From Desulfocicer vacuolatum DSM 3385 (lineage in GTDB: Bacteria > Desulfobacterota > Desulfobacteria > Desulfobacterales > Desulfobacteraceae), in contig NZ_FWXY01000014.1 in assembly GCF_900176365.1 (NCBI RefSeq), forward strand, positions 62,001-126,000: a stretch of DNA of 64,000 nt, read 5' to 3'. Position 1 is the first letter of the stretch. Each line of letters opens with the position of its first letter. Below the pieces are notes generated by a model. It was not told the DNA's origin. It saw nothing but the letters and a program-made list of their open reading frames with translations, and did not search any database. The translations under genes and the position numbers were made by a program. Below, piece by piece: positions 1 through 8,947 of this stretch.

Positions 1-1213
1 CATCCAGAAACAGGGTGCCCCCCCGTGCCATCTCAAAAAGCCCTATTTTCCCCCGTTCTCCGGCACCGGTAAAGGCGCCTTTTTCATAGCCGAACAGTTC
101 AGCTTCAATGAGAGATTCAGGAAGGGCCGCACAGTTGATTTGCACAAAGGGCCCCTTGTTTCTCCGGGAATGGATAAACTTGGCAAGAAATCCCTTGCCT
201 GTGCCGGATTCCCCCATGATAAGGATATTGGAAATTTTCAGGTTGGCAAGTTTCTGGCATGTCAGCAGTATATGCTGCATCTCTTTGCTTTGTGCAACAA
301 TCTCCTGTTCTTTGAGTTCCCTGAGGTTGAGTTGTGTGAGTTCATCCTTTATCTGTTTACTCTCCAGACGCACCAGTTCCAGCTCTTCATGGAGATCATT
401 GAGTTGGGTCATATCCCGTTCATTGGTGATCACCATGGAAATGGATCCATCATCATCAAATACCGGTGTACCGGTGACAAGGAGCTGTTTATTTGTCTTG
501 GCCGTTTTCTGGATGATATTGACCTGACACTTACGATTGAGCACCTCCCGGGTGACAGAGCGATCCATTAAGTCTTTTTTAACCAGATCATCGATTTTTT
601 TACCCACCACCTCTTGGGCAGAAATACCAAGGAGATTTTCCGTGGCACGGTTGATGCGAAGCACAATTCCCTGTCCATCGCAGATCCATATGCTTTCCGA
701 TGAGGCATTGAGAATGGTTTCCAGCTGGCGGTTGGTTTTTTCAAGGTTATCGGTCTGTCTGGAAAATTTCATCTCAAGCATTTTTTCATGCTCAAGATGG
801 GCCATTTCCTTGATTTTTTTTTGGGAGATATCCTGTAAAACCGTTACCATGGCAATGGTTTCTCCGGCATTGTCCAACACCGGAGAGGCACTGAGCAGGG
901 CATGGATTTTTTTCCCCCCGGGTTGTTGCACCAGGGTTTCAACATTTTTAACAATCACATGTGATCGGGACAGGAGATTGGGATCAAAAATTGTATTGTT
1001 AAGAATTCTTTTATCCGGGTAAAACAGTTTTCCCCCGGCATCAAAGAAAAGTTCTTTAAAAGAAAGCTTACCCAATTGAGGGGTGGGGTCAAGGCCCAGA
1101 ATTCGCCATGCTTCATTATTGATGCATAGTATTTTATTGTCTGCCTGGCGGGAGATCAAAAGACCTGTCAGCATCTGTTCCATTGCCGTTTGAAATATGT
1201 TGATTTTTTTCAT
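1..1213 (-). CDS. PAS-domain sigma-54-dependent transcriptional regulator (3' part cut by window edge)
   Basis: The visible 404 codons begin with ATG at 1213 and run off the left edge. Two PAS-like segments (about residues 10-120 and 145-260) with a helical linker precede the start of an AAA+ sigma-54 interaction module. Its Walker A GESGTGKG is near residue 333 and the sigma-54 contact signature GAFTGA is near residue 378. By family knowledge such proteins sense a signal through PAS and activate RpoN promoters from a distance; the C-terminal Fis-type DNA-binding domain lies outside the window. No receiver domain is present, so input is probably through the PAS domains. The gene lies downstream of the Hsp70 gene on the same strand, separated by a palindromic repeat. 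Confidence 0.9.
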   Translation of the reverse strand, partial: MKKINIFQTAMEQMLTGLLISRQADNKILCINNEAWRILGLDPTPQLGKLSFKELFFDAGGKLFYPDKRILNNTIFDPNLLSRSHVIVKNVETLVQQPGGKKIHALLSASPVLDNAGETIAMVTVLQDISQKKIKEMAHLEHEKMLEMKFSRQTDNLEKTNRQLETILNASSESIWICDGQGIVLRINRATENLLGISAQEVVGKKIDDLVKKDLMDRSVTREVLNRKCQVNIIQKTAKTNKQLLVTGTPVFDDDGSISMVITNERDMTQLNDLHEELELVRLESKQIKDELTQLNLRELKEQEIVAQSKEMQHILLTCQKLANLKISNILIMGESGTGKGFLAKFIHSRRNKGPFVQINCAALPESLIEAELFGYEKGAFTGAGERGKIGLFEMARGGTLFLD

Positions 1214-1228
1214 TTTAGAATCTCCCAT

Positions 1229-1265
1229 ACTGGGTACTGGGTACTGGGTACTGGGTGCTGGGTGT
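1229..1265. repeat. Short tandem repeat, unit GGGTACT
   Basis: Four to five near-perfect copies of a 7-bp unit, the last degenerating to GGGTGCT, lie just upstream of the regulator start at 1213. Because the unit sits in the 5' region of that gene, copy-number change could alter its expression. That is inference; only the repeat itself is seen. Confidence 0.75.
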
Positions 1266-1315
1266 TCACAGCAACTACTTTTCTATTAGAAAATAAAACT
1301 TCCGGGCAAGCTAAG

Positions 1316-1420
1316 GCAGAGCCGCCCCCCCCGATGGGCAATAGGAACCGGACAATTGAGCTGTCTACAGTTCCGGGCCGGGCCCATTGCCCATCGGGGG
1401 GGCGGCGGCATGATACCATC
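1316..1420 (+). repeat. Family C palindromic repeat, copy 1
   Basis: Roughly 105 bp with long GC-rich arms: GCCGCCCCCC followed by a TGGGCAAT core on the left, and the reverse complement on the right. The inner part carries a smaller inverted pair (GGAACCGG / GTTCCGG). The same sequence occurs inverted at 59881-59984 with only a few substitutions. As RNA it would fold into one long hairpin, so it may terminate or stabilise transcripts between the Hsp70 and regulator genes. Confidence 0.85.
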
Positions 1421-1434
1421 TGTCAATATTCGTT

Positions 1435-2712
1435 TTAAATCATGGAACCATGAAGACCCAGGCCGTAGGCAACGCTGGTAAATGCATCGGCGGTGCGTAT
1501 TTTGTCTGCTCCCATGCGTTGGTCAAACAAGCTTCGAATCAAAGGAATATAGGATGATCCCCCGGTTAAAAACACCACGTCAATATCTGAGGATGTCAAT
1601 CCTGCATCCCTTAAGGTTGAATCAATGCAGGTGTTAATACTGCTTACCTTTTCGCGAATAAAGCCTTCAAACTCATCCCGGGTGATTAACTCATCAATGC
1701 AGATCTCATAATCATTGAAATAGACATGGGATGACTCTTTGTGGGACAGTTCGCATTTTGATTTCTCAATGGATTGGAAAAGCAGATACCCATAATTGGA
1801 CTCAATGAGGTTTTCCAGATTTTCCAGAAGTTTCTGGTCTTTGAGACCGGCATTCACTTTGAGTTCCTTAATATTTTTTAAGGTACTGGGTAACCGCAGC
1901 TGGGGAATGAGGTGCCATTGGGTCAATTTGCTGATAACAATGGGAGAAAGACCGAAAAAATTATCACTCCACATGGATTTGGCCTTAACATTTTTTCCAT
2001 AGTAGGTGGCCACTTTTTCCCGCATGATTTGAGAATCAAAAATATCCCCCCCAATATAAACACCCCCCACAGAAAGGATGTCCTTTTCTCTATTGCTTTT
2101 GCTATTGTTCCCTGCTTTATGGATGGTGAAGTCTGAGCTGCCGCCCCCAAAATCCCCCACCAGCACCAGTTGTTCTTTTCCGTCTTTTATGGTTTTTTCG
2201 TAGGCCAGGGCCGCTGCTATGGGCTCCAGTTGAAAGGAGATGTTTTTAAATCCCGCAAGCTTTGCGGCCCGAATCAGACGATCCTGGGCAAGTTGATCCC
2301 TTTCCGGGTCCTGAGAGAAGATCACCGGACGCCCCAATACCAGATCCGACACCTCCTGATTGATGATTTTCTCCCCCCGTTCTTTCATCACCGTAAGAAA
2401 TATGGAAATCAATGCCTCCAGGGTATATTGTTTTCCATAGATGGAGGTTCTATCAAATTCTTTATTGGGCAAGAATGTTTTTATGGACTGTATATACCTT
2501 CCATCTGCCTCATTTTCAATGTATTTTTGAACCCCTTCATGGCCGACATAGGAATTGGCCCGGCCATCTTCCTTTAAAAAATAGAGGATGGATTTTAATG
2601 AGTTTGAAATGGGATTTTCTTTGTCCACATTTAATAATTTTACCTCGTTGTTCATGCTTACAGACAATGCCGAATTGGATGTCCCAAAATCAATACCAAA
2701 TATGGCAGACAT
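1435..2712 (-). CDS. Hsp70-family protein, YegD-like
   Basis: 425 residues that cover the Hsp70/actin-fold ATPase domain and little else. Visible are phosphate-1 motif GIDFGTSNSAL (residues 6-16), phosphate-2 motif GDFGGGSSDF near residue 186, and the adenosine-binding LTGGSSYIPLI near residue 380. DnaK is about 640 residues with a substrate-binding domain and lid; here the C-terminus ends just after the ATPase fold, as in E. coli YegD (about 450). A specialised chaperone or ATP-sensing role is inferred; the partner is unknown, and no DnaJ or GrpE gene is adjacent. The start ATG at 2712 opens directly into the conserved first strand. Confidence 0.9.
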   Translation of the reverse strand: MSAIFGIDFGTSNSALSVSMNNEVKLLNVDKENPISNSLKSILYFLKEDGRANSYVGHEGVQKYIENEADGRYIQSIKTFLPNKEFDRTSIYGKQYTLEALISIFLTVMKERGEKIINQEVSDLVLGRPVIFSQDPERDQLAQDRLIRAAKLAGFKNISFQLEPIAAALAYEKTIKDGKEQLVLVGDFGGGSSDFTIHKAGNNSKSNREKDILSVGGVYIGGDIFDSQIMREKVATYYGKNVKAKSMWSDNFFGLSPIVISKLTQWHLIPQLRLPSTLKNIKELKVNAGLKDQKLLENLENLIESNYGYLLFQSIEKSKCELSHKESSHVYFNDYEICIDELITRDEFEGFIREKVSSINTCIDSTLRDAGLTSSDIDVVFLTGGSSYIPLIRSLFDQRMGADKIRTADAFTSVAYGLGLHGSMI

Positions 2713-3026
2713 ATTTTAACCGCTCCCTGTGATTTTTCATGTAAAATATTGTAAATAAGGTGCTTTTTCAAGCCCGCCCTGCTCATTTAAAACCGAGCAC
2801 CATACATGAGAATTAAGACCATGTACAGAAAATTATGAAAGAAGCTCAATTCACATTTGATTTCAAAAACAATTCAATGTACCATTGATAAATGGCCTGA
2901 TTCATCACCCTTTTTTTCATCATTAAGAACCATGCCCGGAGAATCGAAACAGCAGCCGATAATGGGGAATGGTGCAATACCGATCCCGACTTACTTCATT
3001 CCCGCCCGGGTCTGCCCCAAAGTCAT
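2713..3026. other. Intergenic stretch without recognised gene
   Basis: This divergent region lies between the Hsp70 gene (minus) and the hydrolase gene (plus), up to the family A element. I see no coding potential, strong hairpin or RNA gene. Promoters for both genes should lie in or near it, but none is clear enough to mark. Confidence 0.5.
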
Positions 3027-3033
3027 TCATTAA

Positions 3034-3217
3034 CTTAACTTTCGGTGTTGGCATTTCGTGGTGGGGTCAGGCTTTCGTTATTGACATTATCGTGGCTTTT
3101 TTCGTTGGCAAAGGCCTTGGTCGATAACATCAATAACAAAAGCCTGACCCCGTCGGCACATTGAGCCCATCGGTACATTTAAAAATGCCGGCTTTGAAAT
3201 GAAGCCCGAAAGTTGAG
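3034..3217 (+). mobile_element. Family A miniature element, copy 1 (forward)
   Basis: 184 bp. The left terminus CTTAACTTTCGG (one change from the family's CTCAACTTTCGG) and right terminus CCGAAAGTTGAG form terminal inverted repeats. The element is flanked by the direct repeat TCATTAA at 3027-3033 and 3218-3224. An internal inverted pair built on GGGGTCAGGC / GCCTGACCCC surrounds the centre. It has no transposase coding capacity. It lies about 50 bp upstream of the metallo-hydrolase start. Confidence 0.93.
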
Positions 3218-3266
3218 TCATTAACTTGTGATTGCGAACCACACCAAAAAGGAGAGTAAAAATTAA

Positions 3267-3917
3267 ATGATTGATCCAACATTTGTTGAAAAAATTCATT
3301 GGCTGGGACATGACTGCATCCGCATTGACAGTGATCCTGTGATCTATTTTGATCCCTATGAGATTGATCCCGGGGTTGAAGCAGGTATTTTACTCATCAC
3401 CCATGATCATTATGACCATTGTTCAGTGGATGATGTTAAAAAAATTCTGGGTAAAGACACGGTGATTGTCACGGAAAAGGGTTCTGCCGCCACCCTTACC
3501 CATGCCCTTGGACCTTCCATTGAAGGTCAAATTAATATTCTTGCACCTGGGGAAAAAATTGAAATTAAAGGGGTTTCCATCTTCGCAGTGCCTTCATACA
3601 ATTTAAACAAAGAGTTTCATCCCAAAGAGAAAAACTGGCTGGGGTTTGTGGTGGATGTGGAGGGGAGGACTGTATACCATGCCGGGGATACGGATTTGAT
3701 TCCTGAAATGGCGGATGTCTCCTGTGATATTGCTCTGCTGCCTGTTTCCGGTACCTATGTGATGACGGCAGACGAAGCTGTGCAGGCCGCATTGAAGATT
3801 GCGCCCAAACTTGCCATTCCCATGCATTACGGCTCCCTTGTGGGGGATGAAGGGGACGCGGCTGCTTTTCAAAAGGGCCTTGATGGAAAGGTTGCTGTGA
3901 AGGTTTTATCGAAATAA
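3267..3917 (+). CDS. MBL-fold metal-dependent hydrolase (UlaG-like, COG2220 type)
   Basis: 216 residues, the whole length of a small metallo-beta-lactamase-fold hydrolase. The metal ligands are visible as THDHYDH (about residues 45-51), HAGDTD near residue 137 and the late His in PMHYGS near residue 185. By family these are Zn/Mn-dependent hydrolases of phosphoester or lactone substrates; the substrate here cannot be told. A ribosome-binding site (AAGGAGAG) precedes the ATG. The gene stands alone, with a family A element immediately upstream, so its promoter may lie in or beyond that element. Confidence 0.9.
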   Translation: MIDPTFVEKIHWLGHDCIRIDSDPVIYFDPYEIDPGVEAGILLITHDHYDHCSVDDVKKILGKDTVIVTEKGSAATLTHALGPSIEGQINILAPGEKIEIKGVSIFAVPSYNLNKEFHPKEKNWLGFVVDVEGRTVYHAGDTDLIPEMADVSCDIALLPVSGTYVMTADEAVQAALKIAPKLAIPMHYGSLVGDEGDAAAFQKGLDGKVAVKVLSK

Positions 3918-3930
3918 GTAATTATTTCTA

Positions 3931-4431
3931 TTATCCTTGGGGAAACTGGCGGCAATATTCATAAAGTGCCATGTTGGCTGCCGACGCCGCATTGTAACTA
4001 TGGGGCATTCCCCATACAGGGATCTCAATGACATCATCCAATTGATTTAAAATTTCATCATTGATGCCAAGGCGTTCATTACCGATGACCAGGACGGTGC
4101 GACGATGAAATGAAAAATCATGTATATTGTGGGAGTTGGATGTCTGTTCTATTCCAACAAGACGGTAGCCGTTTTGTTTTAATTTTTTAAGCACAGGAGC
4201 CAACGATCTGTGTGTTGAAACAGAAAGTTCAGAAGTGGCATCCCTGGCAATTTTAGAGATCAAAGAGGCATTTCCGCAGATAATCATTTTTTCCACGGCA
4301 CAGGCACTGGCTGTGCGGGCTATCTGGGAGATGTTGACATTGCTTCGCATGGGTACACAGGCAACAATCAATTCCCGGGGCCGGGTCAGGTGGGTGGGGG
4401 ACTTATGCCGCTGGTGGACAAATTTGTTCAT
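3931..4431 (-). CDS. SpoU/TrmH-family RNA 2'-O-methyltransferase
   Basis: 166 residues, a stand-alone SPOUT catalytic domain. The three SpoU motifs are visible: motif 1 NVNISQIARTA (about 33-43), motif 2 VIGNERLGI (about 115-123) and motif 3 with MPHSYNAASAAN near the C-terminus, which form the trefoil knot and bind S-adenosylmethionine. The likely reaction is 2'-O-methylation of a tRNA or rRNA nucleotide; the site cannot be assigned from sequence alone. Its start lies 2 nt after the truA stop, so the two RNA-modification genes are almost certainly co-transcribed. Confidence 0.88.
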   Translation of the reverse strand: MNKFVHQRHKSPTHLTRPRELIVACVPMRSNVNISQIARTASACAVEKMIICGNASLISKIARDATSELSVSTHRSLAPVLKKLKQNGYRLVGIEQTSNSHNIHDFSFHRRTVLVIGNERLGINDEILNQLDDVIEIPVWGMPHSYNAASAANMALYEYCRQFPQG

Positions 4432-4433
4432 GG

Positions 4434-5261
4434 TTACTTTTTATTCTCCCGGTTTCTTTTGACGGCTGCATTCATGGTGTCTTGATCATAAAAAACAGAA
4501 TCAAGGTAAAGTCCCGATGCCGGGGCCGTACCGGGCGCTGCATTACGATTTTTTGCTTTTATAATACGAGGGAGCTCTTTAATTGGAGTTCTTCCCTCTC
4601 CCACCTTGACCAGTGCACGGACAATATTTCGCACCATTTTGTATAAAAAACCGTCTGCTATGATTGAAAAAGTTAAAAGATCCTCATCCCGGTTTAGATT
4701 CAGGGCGTGCACTGTTCGTATGGTGGTGGCTCTTTTATAGTTGGGAACCTTTGCAAAGGATGCATAGTCCATGGTTCCCACAAAAAAAGGACAGGCTTTC
4801 TGCATGGCCTTTACATTGAGTTTTCCGGGAATGTACCACACCTTGCCGTCCATGGCTTGTGGCAAATCAGGATGGTTCCATATCTTATAACAATAGCACT
4901 TGCCCTGGGCAGAATCCCTTGCATGGAAATTATCTTCCACTCTTTGAAGAAGGGTAATTTCAATGGGATCATCCAGGGCCTTGTTAAGGCTTCTCAAGGC
5001 TTTTTTTTCATCAACTTCTTTGGGGAGACGAACGGTGGCCACCTGTCCCAGTGCATGGGTCCCGCGGTCTGTGCGTCCGGAGCCCTCCACATTGCACCGC
5101 AATCCAAAGCACTCTGTTACGGCATTTTCCAAAGCCCCCTGGATGGTTGGTTTTTCTTTATGGCGTTGCCATCCGTAATAATCTTGTCCATCATATCGGA
5201 TATCCATCCTGTAATTGGCAAGGGGTGTTTCTTCTGCTGTATTATGTTGAGAGTGTGTCAT
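4434..5261 (-). CDS. truA: tRNA pseudouridine(38-40) synthase TruA
   Basis: 275 residues, the usual TruA length. After an N-terminal strand (RMDIRYDGQDYYGWQ) comes the catalytic signature GSGRTDRGTHA, with the active-site aspartate at residue 65. The C-terminal half includes the KMVRNIVRALVKVG segment typical of TruA. The enzyme isomerises uridines 38-40 in the anticodon stem of several tRNAs. It is the first gene of a two-gene minus-strand operon with the SpoU methyltransferase. The start ATG at 5261 lies inside a 12-bp sequence that is repeated 44 bp upstream. Confidence 0.96.
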   Translation of the reverse strand: MTHSQHNTAEETPLANYRMDIRYDGQDYYGWQRHKEKPTIQGALENAVTECFGLRCNVEGSGRTDRGTHALGQVATVRLPKEVDEKKALRSLNKALDDPIEITLLQRVEDNFHARDSAQGKCYCYKIWNHPDLPQAMDGKVWYIPGKLNVKAMQKACPFFVGTMDYASFAKVPNYKRATTIRTVHALNLNRDEDLLTFSIIADGFLYKMVRNIVRALVKVGEGRTPIKELPRIIKAKNRNAAPGTAPASGLYLDSVFYDQDTMNAAVKRNRENKK

Positions 5262-5613
5262 TAAATAATATCCAGAGATTGGGGCGCACTTGGCGCAGTC
5301 ACCATTAAATAATAAGGGTCATTAACGCGCCCACTGTTAGCACAACTCTTAATCGAAAACAAGGGCGGAACTGTGGGGGCCGTCTGGATGGATGCCGAAA
5401 GTTGAGTATATTACAGAAGGCTATTTGTTTTCAATGTTGCCTGTATGCCCATATTTTGGTACCGTCCTGAGAATCTAAGATAATCGACATTGTCTATCTT
5501 TTTTTTCCTGCTTTGCGGGGTGGTTTCAGGGAAAAGGAGCTGGTATTATGCCGCCCCCTCCTTAGGTAAACTTGAAGGCGAGCTTTTCATATATAAAAAA
5601 TGATACGGAAAAA
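5262..5613. other. Intergenic region with repeat remnants
   Basis: This divergent spacer lies between truA and the PBP1b gene. It contains a second copy of CATTAAATAATA (5303-5314; the first is at 5259-5270), a lone family A right end (CCGAAAGTTGAG near 5395-5406) and a short stretch near 5540-5556 that resembles one edge of family C. No gene is seen. A T-rich run follows near 5500-5510. Confidence 0.55.
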
Positions 5614-7914
5614 ATGAAAAAAAAAATTTTAATACTGCTTCTCATGGGATGTACAGCCCTTTTTCTGGGGTATTTTTATAAATTCAATACAGTGGTTCAA
5701 GAGCGGTTCCAGGGTAGGTTGTGGGAGCTGCCGGCCCAGATTTATGCCCGTCCCCTGGAGATTTATCCTGCCATGCATCTGGTGCCGGATCTGTTTGAAA
5801 AAGAGCTGCGCCTCATGGGATACCGCCGGAAAAAGGATTGGAAGGGCCTTGAAAATCCCGGCAGTTATGTTCGAATGAAAAACACCTTTGATCTGTTTTG
5901 CAGATCCTTTAATTTCGGGGATGATCAGGCCCTTGCCCGCCATATACGGATACGCATAAAAAACAATGAAGTGGTTGATGTGAGAAACCCAAAATCCGGA
6001 TCAGCCGTAAAAATGGTTCGACTGGACCCGGTGGTGATCGGGCGGTTTTATCCCTCATCCATGGAAGACCGGGTTCTGGTTAAATTGGATCAACTTCCTC
6101 CCTTGCTGGTCAAGGCCATTGTGGCCGTGGAAGATCGGACTTTTTACACACATTACGGCATTGATCCGAAATCCATTCTCCGGGCCATGGTGGTCAATGT
6201 GAAAAAAAAGCGTTTGTCCCAGGGGGGCAGTACTTTGACCCAGCAATTGGCCAAAAATTTTTTTTTGACCCGGGAAAAATCCTTTGTTCGGAAAATCAAT
6301 GAAGTGTTCATGGCCGCAGCTTTGGAACTTCATTTCACCAAAGAGCAGATTCTTGAAGCCTACATGAACGAAGTTTATCTGGGTCAGGACGGGAAACGGG
6401 CCATCCACGGTTTTGGACTGGCAGCTGATTTTTATTTTGGTAAATCCCCGGCAGACCTTGCCCCCCAGGAGATGGCTTTGCTGGTGGGCATGCTAAAAGG
6501 ACCGTCCGGTTATAATCCCAGGCTCCATCCGGACCGTGCAAAGGAGCGCCGAAATCTTGTATTAAACCTGATGGCAGATCAGAACCTGCTTTCCCCATCC
6601 GAACTTAAACGTGCTCTGGCAGCCCCTTTGAATGTAATTGAAAAAACACGCCTGGGCCATTCTCCCTTCCCCTATTATCTGGATCTGGTTAAGCGTCAAT
6701 TGTTAAAAGAGTATAATGAAGCAGATCTCAGGGCCATGGGATTGCGGATTTTTACCACCCTGGATCCCCAGGTTCAACTGGCTGCGGAACAGGCAGTGGC
6801 AGGATTTCTGAATAAAAGGAATAAAAAAATTCAGACCGGTCTTGTGGTGACTTCCAGGGCTTCCAATGAGATCCAGGCCTTGGTGGGGGGAAGAGCATCA
6901 GCAAAGGGGGGATTTAATCGGGCCCTGGACGCCACACGTCCCATCGGTTCCCTGGTGAAACCGGCCATCTATTTCACTGCTTTGGACCGCCCGGATATCT
7001 ACAGCATGATTTCCCGGATCAATGATAATTCCATAAAAATAAAAAATGCCGATGGCACCATGTGGCAACCCCAAAATTTTGATAAAAAATCCCACGGCAC
7101 TGTTACCCTTTATAAGGCCCTGGCCAATTCCTATAATGTATCCACTGTGAGGTTGGGCATGGCTCTGGGAGTTGATGCTGTTGCAGATACCCTGGAAAGA
7201 ATGGGTCAGGCACCCCCAAAGCCATGGCTGCCCTCCATGTTGCTTGGAAGCATTGAGATGTCACCGGTGCAGGTGGCAAGGATTTATCATACCCTGGCTT
7301 CAGGGGGATTTTACACCCCGGCCCGGGCCATTCGGGTGATTTATACACCGGACGGAGAACGTCTTCAGCGGTATCCACTGACCATTGAACAGCGTCTGAA
7401 TCCCGGGGCCGTATTTTTATTGAACAAAATACTCCAGGGTGCCGTTCTCCAGGGAACCGGGAAATCGCTTTCCCGATGGGTCTCTTCAAACCTTGCCTTT
7501 GCCGGGAAAACCGGTACTTCCAATGGTTACAGGGACAGCTGGTTTGCCGGGTTTTCAGGCAGCCGACTGGCAGTGGTGTGGGTTGGACGGGACGACAATC
7601 GTTCCTGTGGACTCACCGGAGCCACCGGTGCCTTGCAGATATTTGGAAGGGTTATGTCAAAAATTTCCAATGCGCCACTGGTTCTGGCGGTTCCGGAAAA
7701 TGTTGAGTGGGGAATCATTGATCCTGCAACCGGTGCCCGGACAGATGAAAATTGTTCCGGGGCGATGTCTGTTCCTTTTATCCGGGGATTTGTTCCGGAA
7801 AAATATCGTCCCTGTACCCGGGGGAACCAGATTCGGGAAAAAGAAAAAACACAACCATCCAGAAAACTGAAACCGGCCAATTTAATGGACTGGTTAAAGG
7901 AGGTTTTAAAATGA
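5614..7914 (+). CDS. mrcB: Penicillin-binding protein 1B, bifunctional glycosyltransferase/transpeptidase
   Basis: 766 residues from ATG 5614; an in-frame TTG at 5572 would add 14. It is a class A PBP anchored by one N-terminal transmembrane helix (KKKILILLLMGCTALFLGYF). The GT51 domain shows EDRTFYTHYGID near residue 172 and GGSTLTQQLAKN. The transpeptidase shows the active-site serine in GSLVKP near residue 445, SYN near 506 and KTGT near 631. It polymerises lipid II and cross-links peptidoglycan in the periplasm. The UB2H-like segment between the helix and GT51 fits PBP1b rather than PBP1a. The stop overlaps the next start by 4 bp (ATGA), which implies translational coupling to the lipoprotein gene. 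Confidence 0.93.
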   Translation: MKKKILILLLMGCTALFLGYFYKFNTVVQERFQGRLWELPAQIYARPLEIYPAMHLVPDLFEKELRLMGYRRKKDWKGLENPGSYVRMKNTFDLFCRSFNFGDDQALARHIRIRIKNNEVVDVRNPKSGSAVKMVRLDPVVIGRFYPSSMEDRVLVKLDQLPPLLVKAIVAVEDRTFYTHYGIDPKSILRAMVVNVKKKRLSQGGSTLTQQLAKNFFLTREKSFVRKINEVFMAAALELHFTKEQILEAYMNEVYLGQDGKRAIHGFGLAADFYFGKSPADLAPQEMALLVGMLKGPSGYNPRLHPDRAKERRNLVLNLMADQNLLSPSELKRALAAPLNVIEKTRLGHSPFPYYLDLVKRQLLKEYNEADLRAMGLRIFTTLDPQVQLAAEQAVAGFLNKRNKKIQTGLVVTSRASNEIQALVGGRASAKGGFNRALDATRPIGSLVKPAIYFTALDRPDIYSMISRINDNSIKIKNADGTMWQPQNFDKKSHGTVTLYKALANSYNVSTVRLGMALGVDAVADTLERMGQAPPKPWLPSMLLGSIEMSPVQVARIYHTLASGGFYTPARAIRVIYTPDGERLQRYPLTIEQRLNPGAVFLLNKILQGAVLQGTGKSLSRWVSSNLAFAGKTGTSNGYRDSWFAGFSGSRLAVVWVGRDDNRSCGLTGATGALQIFGRVMSKISNAPLVLAVPENVEWGIIDPATGARTDENCSGAMSVPFIRGFVPEKYRPCTRGNQIREKEKTQPSRKLKPANLMDWLKEVLK

Positions 7915-8396
7915 GAGCCGTTTTAACATCCACTCAATGGATTTTTTTTGTAATTGTTTTGTTTTTTACAGCTTCCTGCGCCGATCACCGGGTGGCATCC
8001 ATTCCCCAGACCCATCTACCTCCGGAAATCGGCACCCCTTCGTCAAAGACCATACCGGCCGGGTATCATCATAAAAAAAGTCGGCCGGGTATTGTGGAGA
8101 GCCTTATCCGCACCGCCCGGAAAGAATTGCACCATGGGCAGCCTGAAGCCGCTTTTCAGACATTGGAACGTGCCCTCAACATTGATGGACAGGATTCTCT
8201 GGTCTGGCACCTCATGGCAAAGACAAGGTCTGTGCAGGGACAATACGGCCAGGCTGAATCCCTGGCAAGAAAGTCCAATACCCTGTCAGCGGATAATGCC
8301 TCACTTAGAAAGAAGAACTGGAGGTTGATTGCCAATGCATTGGAAAAACAGGGACGCATTCAGGAAGCGAGTCTGGCTAAACAAAAATCCATGTAA
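7911..8396 (+). CDS. TPR-containing lipoprotein, probable PBP1b activator (LpoP-like)
   Basis: 161 residues. The start ATG at 7911 has a strong ribosome-binding site (AAGGAGG). A lipoprotein signal peptide ends at the lipobox TASC with the lipidated cysteine at residue 23. A low-complexity linker of about 50 residues leads to a TPR-like helical region (about 75-160). In Pseudomonas a TPR lipoprotein, LpoP, activates PBP1b from the outer membrane. The same arrangement and the 4-bp overlap with mrcB suggest this is the equivalent regulator. Function is inferred from domain type and context; the sequence itself gives no catalytic motif. Confidence 0.8.
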   Translation: MRAVLTSTQWIFFVIVLFFTASCADHRVASIPQTHLPPEIGTPSSKTIPAGYHHKKSRPGIVESLIRTARKELHHGQPEAAFQTLERALNIDGQDSLVWHLMAKTRSVQGQYGQAESLARKSNTLSADNASLRKKNWRLIANALEKQGRIQEASLAKQKSM

Positions 8397-8947
8397 TTTT
8401 TTTTGAATCATTCTATTGAAATTAACTTTAGATGGTGGTTTTACTTTTTCTTTTGTGACGTTTGTTCTTGAGAGGTAAGACTATATTTTGTTCCCGTGCA
8501 GTCAGTCTACTTTTGAAGGGTTGACTGTGTAATGATCGGTGTCTGTCAAGAATCCTGTCGCATTTTTTATTAAGGATTTTGTGATTAATACGAGATGATT
8601 TTCATCATCTTGATTTTCAATCGCTTTTTTTGAAATTTGTCTTGGGTACTCCAATTTTTGGTGTTGGCATTTGATAGTAAAATGTTATTTTGGCTCTATT
8701 TGTGTAATATGGATTCTCTAATGCTTTTTCCTTTATCCAACTGGCTGATTGGTTTGGAATGTGGTGGTATTATTTTTTGATTACGGCTTCTTTTTTTCGG
8801 GTGCATATCGTATAAATACCTAATTGGGGAGGTCACGTGAACTAATTATCTTCTGAGCCCTGTAGTAGCTGTTTAAAATCCATGTGGCAACAAGTATTCT
8901 GGCACAGGGGAGGGCTGATATTGTTCAATTCCCGCACAAAGAAACAT
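8397..8947. other. AT-rich intergenic stretch between convergent genes
   Basis: About 550 bp between the lipoprotein gene (plus) and the sulfotransferase gene (minus). It holds T-runs after the lipoprotein stop and a small inverted repeat near 8593-8610 (AGATGAT / ATCATCT). No gene is seen. It marks the border between the GC-richer left part and the AT-rich biosynthetic block. Confidence 0.5.

Noticed and set aside
1190-1438. Short frames across the palindrome at 1316-1420
   Set aside because: Translation is dominated by the GC-rich repeat; the region is a hairpin repeat and not coding.
3087-3311. Frame conserved through family A elements (reading SGFISKPAFLNVP...)
   Set aside because: It is open only because the repeat copies are nearly identical; it begins in different flanking DNA each time and has no start or ribosome-binding site in common.
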